From assembly GCA_002067325.1 (NCBI GenBank), contig MVQY01000110.1:1-8698 (forward strand): a stretch of 8,698 bases of DNA. Reading direction: 5' to 3'. The position numbers were made by a program, and so were the translations under genes. Under the pieces are notes generated by a model. That model saw only the letters and a list, made by a program, of their open reading frames with translations, did no database searches and was not told the DNA's origin. Numbering within the stretch: position 1 is the first letter of the stretch; the number at the start of each line of letters is the position of its first letter. Below, piece after piece: positions 6,249 through 8,698 of this stretch. The DNA comes from Methanobacterium sp. PtaU1.Bin097 (GTDB lineage: Archaea > Methanobacteriota > Methanobacteria > Methanobacteriales > Methanobacteriaceae).

Positions 6249-6258
6249 AAGTATATAA
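6249..6258 (+). promoter_or_regulatory. Candidate TATA box for vapBC
   Basis: AAGTATATAA would place the transcript start near 6280 with a leader of about 57 bases. A second AT-rich element at 6299-6313 is closer and could be the real box or an operator. Confidence 0.35.
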
Positions 6259-6298
6259 TGTATGATTAAGTAGGATTAGGTGTATAAAAGGTGAATTG

Positions 6299-6313
6299 CA
6301 TATAATCATATAA
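6299..6313 (+). repeat. CATATAA direct repeat before vapB, possible operator
   Basis: CATATAA occurs twice with an 8-base period (6299-6305 and 6307-6313), about 25-38 bases before the antitoxin start codon. Ribbon-helix-helix antitoxins bind short repeats with spacing of this order and repress their own operon. The match is short and could be chance. Confidence 0.3.
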
Positions 6314-6321
6314 AAAATTTT

Positions 6322-6329
6322 AAGGAGTG
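6322..6329 (+). promoter_or_regulatory. Ribosome binding site that sets the vapB TTG start
   Basis: AAGGAGTG lies seven bases before TTG at 6337. No in-frame ATG exists near the N-terminus, so this site supports the TTG start. Confidence 0.65.
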
Positions 6330-6336
6330 TTATATT

Positions 6337-6636
6337 TTGAAAAGTAAAAATAGGTTAAGAACTACTTTGAACATTGATAAGGACGTTATTAAGAGTATTA
6401 AAGTAATTGCTTTAAACCGGGATTCCACACAAACCGAAATAATAAATGAGTATCTAAAAAAGGGTTTAGAATCAGAAGAAGGCCTAAATAAAATACCTGG
6501 TTATTTAATAGCTAATAAAAAAACTTATAAACCAGATAAAGCACGTAAAAAGGAATTAGCAGGTTTTATTAAGGTTAAAACTCCCTTTGATGCGGTGAAA
6601 TTAATAGAGGATTCACGAAAAGGAGAAACGGAATGA
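6337..6636 (+). CDS. vapB: VapB-type ribbon-helix-helix antitoxin
   Basis: The 99-residue protein opens with a ribbon-helix-helix DNA-binding domain: the strand RLRTTLNI (6-13), helix DKDVIKSIKVIALNR (14-28) and helix STQTEIINEYLKKGLES (30-46). The basic C-terminal half (47-99), with IPGYLIANKKTYKPDKARKK and a final charged helix, is of the kind that wraps the toxin and blocks its active site. The start is TTG at 6337, set by AAGGAGTG. Its stop overlaps the start of the PIN-domain gene by four bases (ATGA), so translation is probably coupled. Such antitoxins neutralise the partner and repress their own promoter. Identity of fold is clear; the family label VapB rests mainly on the partner. Confidence 0.8.
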   Translation: MKSKNRLRTTLNIDKDVIKSIKVIALNRDSTQTEIINEYLKKGLESEEGLNKIPGYLIANKKTYKPDKARKKELAGFIKVKTPFDAVKLIEDSRKGETE

Positions 6637-7025
6637 TATTTTTCGATACAAGTTACATAGTCTCATATTACGTTGAATCCGAAAAACACCACCAAAGAAG
6701 TCTAGAAATAGCCCGGATAATAGAGGATAGAGAGCAAATAATCAGTAGACTAGTAATAGGTGAAACAATTAACATTTTAAATGATAAACTGAAATTAGAT
6801 AAAAATATCATCAAAGAAATTTACAGTGAATTATTCAGCAACTACACCGTTATAGAAGATCATTATTTCTACGACAACGCACTAAAAGATACAGTAAATT
6901 CTGAAAGAAGAATCCCCTTTTTTGATCATATCTACCTGGTTTTAATGAAAGAACTAAACATAAAAGAAATAGCCTCCTTTAATAAACATTTCAACAACAC
7001 CAAAGGAATTAAAAGACTACATTAA
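6633..7025 (+). CDS. vapC: VapC-type PIN-domain toxin RNase
   Basis: PIN-domain toxins are Mg-dependent endoribonucleases that cut tRNA or rRNA. This 130-residue protein has the full fold. The first strand FFDTSYIV carries Asp5, the helix RLVIGETINIL carries Glu44, and RRIPFFDHIYLVLM carries Asp98. In the fourth position, where most relatives have SFDKHFD, it has SFNKHFN with Asn117, so one acidic metal ligand is replaced. Many active PIN proteins manage with three acidic residues plus Asn or Ser here, so activity is not excluded. The gene overlaps the antitoxin by four bases. No T-rich terminator is evident after the stop; a decayed ywbE copy on the opposite strand begins about 30 bases further. 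Confidence 0.85.
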   Translation: MIFFDTSYIVSYYVESEKHHQRSLEIARIIEDREQIISRLVIGETINILNDKLKLDKNIIKEIYSELFSNYTVIEDHYFYDNALKDTVNSERRIPFFDHIYLVLMKELNIKEIASFNKHFNNTKGIKRLH

Positions 7026-7056
7026 GACACCTAAAAATATAATTTCTACAATCAAA

Positions 7057-7217
7057 TTATCTATTTACTATCTCCTGTACCCTGCCTACCCGCCCATCTT
7101 CCAGCCTTACTTTAAATTCCATGAGGATGATACGATGAACGTGTTATATCTTTAACTGTTCCTAAGGTTCGTTTTCCTGTGCACATCTTTCTTTAATATT
7201 ATATAAAATTTGAGCCT
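7057..7217 (-). pseudogene. Decayed YwbE-family (DUF2196) gene fragment
   Basis: On the minus strand this stretch is a diverged copy of the YwbE-family gene at 8355-8553 and aligns base for base over most of its length. Compared with that copy it lacks about two bases near 7184 (the KDQRTGK region), lacks three bases near 7145 (loss of one Leu codon), and has an extra base near 7113. The extra base turns GGA ATT AAA into GGA ATT TAA and stops the HPHGIKVRL frame. The region for the first ten or so residues and the start codon is missing or unrecognisable beyond 7217. Recognisable pieces are NILKKD, TLGTVKDI, HPHGI and, in another frame, VRLEDGRVGRVQEI. It cannot make the normal protein. It sits between vapC and the TumE-like gene. 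Confidence 0.85.
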
Positions 7218-7232
7218 TCAATAGTGATAATT

Positions 7233-7336
7233 ATGAACAATAACGAAAATATAGAAAAAATAGAGGACCTCTAGAAAAATTCAGAAAGGATAAGCTTTTA
7301 AGTGTCTTGAATATTAGGAAACCTAAAATAAATTAA
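7233..7336 (+). pseudogene. Possible frameshifted mini-ORF
   Basis: ATG at 7233, with GTGAT five bases before it, opens MNNNENIEKIEDL and stops at TAG. If one C is restored next to the CTC codon, reading continues as LEKFRKDKLLSVLNIRKPKIN to TAA at 7334. The joined 34 residues would form a charged helical peptide. I know no family for it. It may be the remains of a small gene or antitoxin N-terminus, or simply AT-rich chance. Confidence 0.25.
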
Positions 7337-7380
7337 GTTCATATTTGACACAATATCAGTTTGGTTAAAAAATACTAAAC

Positions 7381-7390
7381 TGTATATATT
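7381..7390 (+). promoter_or_regulatory. TATA box for the TumE-like operon, leaderless
   Basis: TGTATATATT is centred about 26 bases before the ATG at 7411, exactly the archaeal TATA-to-start distance. No ribosome site precedes the ATG (TAATAATCATT). The mRNA therefore probably begins at or within a base or two of the start codon. Confidence 0.6.
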
Positions 7391-7410
7391 ATGATTTACT
7401 AATAATCATT

Positions 7411-7677
7411 ATGGCTAGTGTCGATGCAGTCGAACTCAGCAAATATGGAAAGAGGGTGTATATCAATATATCGCGTCGTGGTTGGGCGATAGTTATAATG
7501 CCTGATGAAATAAGGATAGATAATTATCATAAAGAGCCTCACATTCACTTTAAACTAAAAGGCATACACATACCAATAAAATATAAAGACTTGGAAGATG
7601 TCGCATTAGTAGTAGAGCTTCATCTTGACAGAAATAGGGGTATTGATAAAAAAACACTGGTTGAGGAATTATTATGA
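7411..7677 (+). CDS. TumE-like (DUF6516-type) putative toxin
   Basis: The 88-residue protein has a compact core with the pattern DEIRIDNYHKEPHIHFKLKG (residues 32-51). It resembles the His-rich 'DN-H-x-x-PH-x-H' segment of the TumE/DUF6516 family, which NCBI names as putative toxins of type II TA systems. His40, His44 and His46 could form a metal or catalytic cluster. The C-terminal part DVALVVELHLDRNRGIDKKTLVEELL ends in a helix. The biochemical activity is not known to me. The gene overlaps the following winged-helix gene by four bases (ATGA), the usual arrangement of a TA pair, and has a leaderless promoter. The N-terminal 30 residues, with GKRVYINISRRGWAIVI, look like a real strand-rich part. 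An internal ATG at residue 30 lacks support. The family call is from pattern memory and moderately sure. Confidence 0.62.
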   Translation: MASVDAVELSKYGKRVYINISRRGWAIVIMPDEIRIDNYHKEPHIHFKLKGIHIPIKYKDLEDVALVVELHLDRNRGIDKKTLVEELL

Positions 7678-8102
7678 TTAAGATAAAGTTAATAAGGAAA
7701 ATAAGTGGGAAAAAATTAATTCAAGAATTTGAAGAAAAATATGGCTCCATAGACAACCTTAAAAAAATATTTAAAGAAGGGAAAGGAGATATGAAAATGG
7801 AACTAGACCTAGAAGACTGGGAGTATTTCCAAAAACACCCTGAAGAAGAAATGGAACAAAGAGTATTGTTATATGATGACCCATCATTTTCCATGACCGA
7901 CCTAAAAATACTTGATTTTATTAAAAACGAAAAACCAGAATCAATCAGTGAACTTGCGAAATTAATGAACAAAGATGTTGGAAACATTGCTAAAAAAATA
8001 AATAACCTCAAAGAAAAAGGATTTATTGAACTAGAAGAAAAAAAGTTGAACAACACCAAAACTCCAAAATTCAACTACGACAAAATAGAAATAGAAATTT
8101 AA
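7674..8102 (+). CDS. Winged-helix DNA-binding partner (HVO_A0114-like), putative antitoxin
   Basis: The 142-residue protein has two parts. The N-terminal helical region (about 1-60) contains LIQEFEEKYGSIDNLKKIFKEGKGD and LDLEDWEYF; this 'FEEKYG ... D-x-E-x-W' theme is seen in archaeal antitoxin-like proteins. The C-terminal winged helix-turn-helix spans 76-140, with SISELAKLMNKDVGNIAKKINNLKEKGFIEL as the DNA-binding core, typical of the HVO_A0114/MarR-like group. The start is the ATG inside the ATGA overlap with the toxin stop, which implies coupling. A strong internal GGAG at 7785-7788 sits eight bases before an in-frame ATG at 7797 that would give a 101-residue short form. Role as antitoxin and autoregulator is inferred from gene order. 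The stop is followed by a pyrimidine-rich stretch and then about 250 bases without genes. Confidence 0.78.
   Translation: MIKIKLIRKISGKKLIQEFEEKYGSIDNLKKIFKEGKGDMKMELDLEDWEYFQKHPEEEMEQRVLLYDDPSFSMTDLKILDFIKNEKPESISELAKLMNKDVGNIAKKINNLKEKGFIELEEKKLNNTKTPKFNYDKIEIEI
7784..7790 (+). promoter_or_regulatory. Internal ribosome site in the winged-helix gene
   Basis: AGGAGAT lies inside the coding region, directly before two in-frame ATGs at 7791 and 7797. The spacing to 7797 is right for initiation. It may give a shorter form lacking the first 41 residues, or be an accident of the GKGDMKM codons. Confidence 0.3.
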
Positions 8103-8354
8103 AACACTCTCTTTCTACTCTTTCATTCCATAAACAAATCAAACTTCGCAAATTAACGCTTGAAAAATATGCATAAACTTATAACACTTCTGAAAACCTA
8201 TTTGGAGAAATGTGGCCGCATAACTTCGCAATATCTTATTCAATATTACCCATAATTAAGACAATATTTAATATTAACAGGGTTATCAGCTCTGCATTTA
8301 TTTATAAATTATTAATATACCCATATAAACTAAATTAATATATTTAGAATCAAA
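8103..8354. other. AT-rich gap between the TumE-like pair and the second ywbE copy
   Basis: No reading frame, RNA fold or clear repeat is seen apart from the edge of the ywbE duplication at 8348. The start (8106-8128) is pyrimidine-rich and may end transcription of the TumE-like operon. The rest is AT-rich with scattered AATATT words. Confidence 0.45.
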
Positions 8355-8517
8355 TTATTTATTTATTATCTCCTGTACTCTACCTACCCGTCCATCTTCC
8401 AGCCTTACTTTAATTCCATGAGGATGATAGGATGAGCGTGTAAGTATATCTTTAACTGTTCCTAAGGTCCGTTTTCCTGTGCGCTGATCTTTCTTTAATA
8501 TTATATAAACTCTTGAA
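8348..8517. repeat. Second unit of a 170-base direct repeat (first unit 7050-7217)
   Basis: The two units share the YwbE coding sequence plus about seven bases beyond its stop (AATCAAATTAT at 7050 and 8348). Left edges are 1298 bases apart, and the segment between them holds the TumE-like pair. Beyond 8517 this unit continues as an intact 5' gene end whereas the first unit changes to unrelated DNA. Confidence 0.8.
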
Positions 8518-8553
8518 CCTCGTTTAATATCGTCCCGGTACTTGCCCGTTCAT
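8355..8553 (-). pseudogene. YwbE-family (DUF2196) gene with a +1 frameshift at codon 3
   Basis: On the minus strand an ATG at 8551-8553, with GGAGG at 8563-8567 nine bases before it, opens MNG and then hits TAA after nine codons. One base over, at 8546, a frame of 63 codons runs to TAA at 8355: it begins GKYRDDIKRGSRVYIILKK and contains DQRTGK, GTVKDILTRS, HPHGIKVRL and VGRVQEI. Removing one G from the GGG at 8545-8547 joins them into a 65-residue protein that matches the full length and the conserved blocks of the YwbE family. YwbE proteins are small, likely beta-rich proteins of unknown function. No alternative start exists in the long frame because TGA precedes it. It is either a fresh pseudogene, a sequencing error, or rarely a recoded gene. 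The frame is otherwise well kept. Confidence 0.85.
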
Positions 8554-8656
8554 AATGAAAATCCTCCAATACGTTTTGGAAATTTAAAAAAAATGTATCC
8601 AAATAAGAAAGAAGTGAATGAACTAAGCGGTTGCTAGTCTGGCATCCATAAAAGGA

Positions 8657-8698
8657 ATGTTGATATCGTTGGTCGTAGTTGCATTGGTAGCTTTGATT
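8657..8698 (+). CDS. Possible start of a membrane or secreted protein (partial)
   Basis: An ATG at 8657 opens 14 codons reading MLISLVVVALVALI before the window ends. This is strongly hydrophobic, like a signal peptide or first membrane helix. The frame is open upstream back to a TAA at about 8626, with no good alternative start. A ribosome site is nearly absent: only AAAAGGA touches the ATG. It could be a gene whose true start I misplace, or an accident. Low confidence. Confidence 0.25.
   Translation, partial: MLISLVVVALVALI

Larger units (their letters stand above)
6113..6336. other. Intergenic region upstream of the VapBC module
   Basis: This 224-base gap holds T-rich tracts at about 6161-6200 that could end transcription of the peptidase gene, then two TATA-like elements and a short direct repeat in front of vapB. 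No reading frame of note is present on either strand. Confidence 0.5.
7026..7410. other. 385-base gap with gene remnants
   Basis: The gap contains a decayed YwbE-family fragment (7057-7217, minus strand), a possible frameshifted mini-ORF (7233-7336, plus strand) and the TATA box of the TumE-like gene (7381-7390). It carries remnants and no complete gene. Confidence 0.6.

Noticed and set aside
7498..7677. Shorter TumE-like protein starting at the internal Met30
   Set aside because: The upstream 29 residues read as a good strand-rich segment, the TATA spacing fits the ATG at 7411, and the internal ATG has only a poor GGCGAT-like site.
7721..8074. 117-codon open frame on the minus strand
   Set aside because: It lies wholly antisense to the winged-helix gene, its product is a Ser/Phe-rich low-complexity string typical of the reverse of AT-rich coding DNA, and it has no ribosome site.
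7050..8517. The paired repeats as inverted repeats or CRISPR-type units
   Set aside because: There are only two units, in direct orientation, and they encode the same YwbE-family protein, so gene duplication explains them.

Overview
The window looks like chromosomal DNA of a methanogenic archaeon of the order Methanobacteriales, most likely Methanobacterium or a close relative. The support is indirect. The tRNA-Glu is of archaeal type with no encoded CCA. Ribosome binding sites are GGAGG or GGTGAT. TATA boxes lie about 26 bases before inferred transcript starts. The gene set (PsbP-like lipoprotein, DUF1622 membrane protein, archaeal winged-helix partner of a TumE-like protein) is common in this group. 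The left half has moderate GC. From about 5.0 kb on the DNA is visibly richer in A and T.

Left part (1-3457), all on the minus strand. It holds a YprB-like DEDD nuclease, a CAT-type amino acid permease, msrA, and a PaaI-type thioesterase with a TTG start just behind msrA. The thioesterase breaks off after about 77 residues at a sequence that looks like the end of an insertion element, so it is probably dead. The edge of that putative element runs out of the window.

Middle part (3605-6112). A PsbP-like lipoprotein, a tRNA-Glu(CTC) and a DUF1622 membrane protein follow on the plus strand. The tRNA and the DUF1622 gene are too close for a separate promoter. A minus-strand gene of unknown function converges on them. 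Next comes a membrane-anchored M14/AstE-like metallopeptidase candidate behind a 320-base spacer that holds a TATA box and two small palindromes.

Right part (6113-8698) is an AT-rich accessory islet. It holds a VapBC toxin-antitoxin pair (TTG start, 4-base overlap) and a TumE-like/winged-helix pair (4-base overlap, apparently leaderless). These alternate with two minus-strand copies of a small YwbE-family (DUF2196) gene. One copy is a decayed fragment; the other is complete except for one extra base at codon 3. Both have escaped simple ORF calling. The order is vapBC, broken ywbE copy, TumE-like pair, frameshifted ywbE copy, which suggests duplication or insertion of the second TA module at a ywbE locus.

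The genes do not form one pathway. The left half is housekeeping (oxidised methionine repair, amino acid uptake, nucleic acid processing) and the right half is a small stress/defence-type module cluster. I see no CRISPR array, integrase or rRNA. The most interesting items are the TA/ywbE arrangement, the TumE-like pair with its leaderless promoter, and the anchored peptidase.
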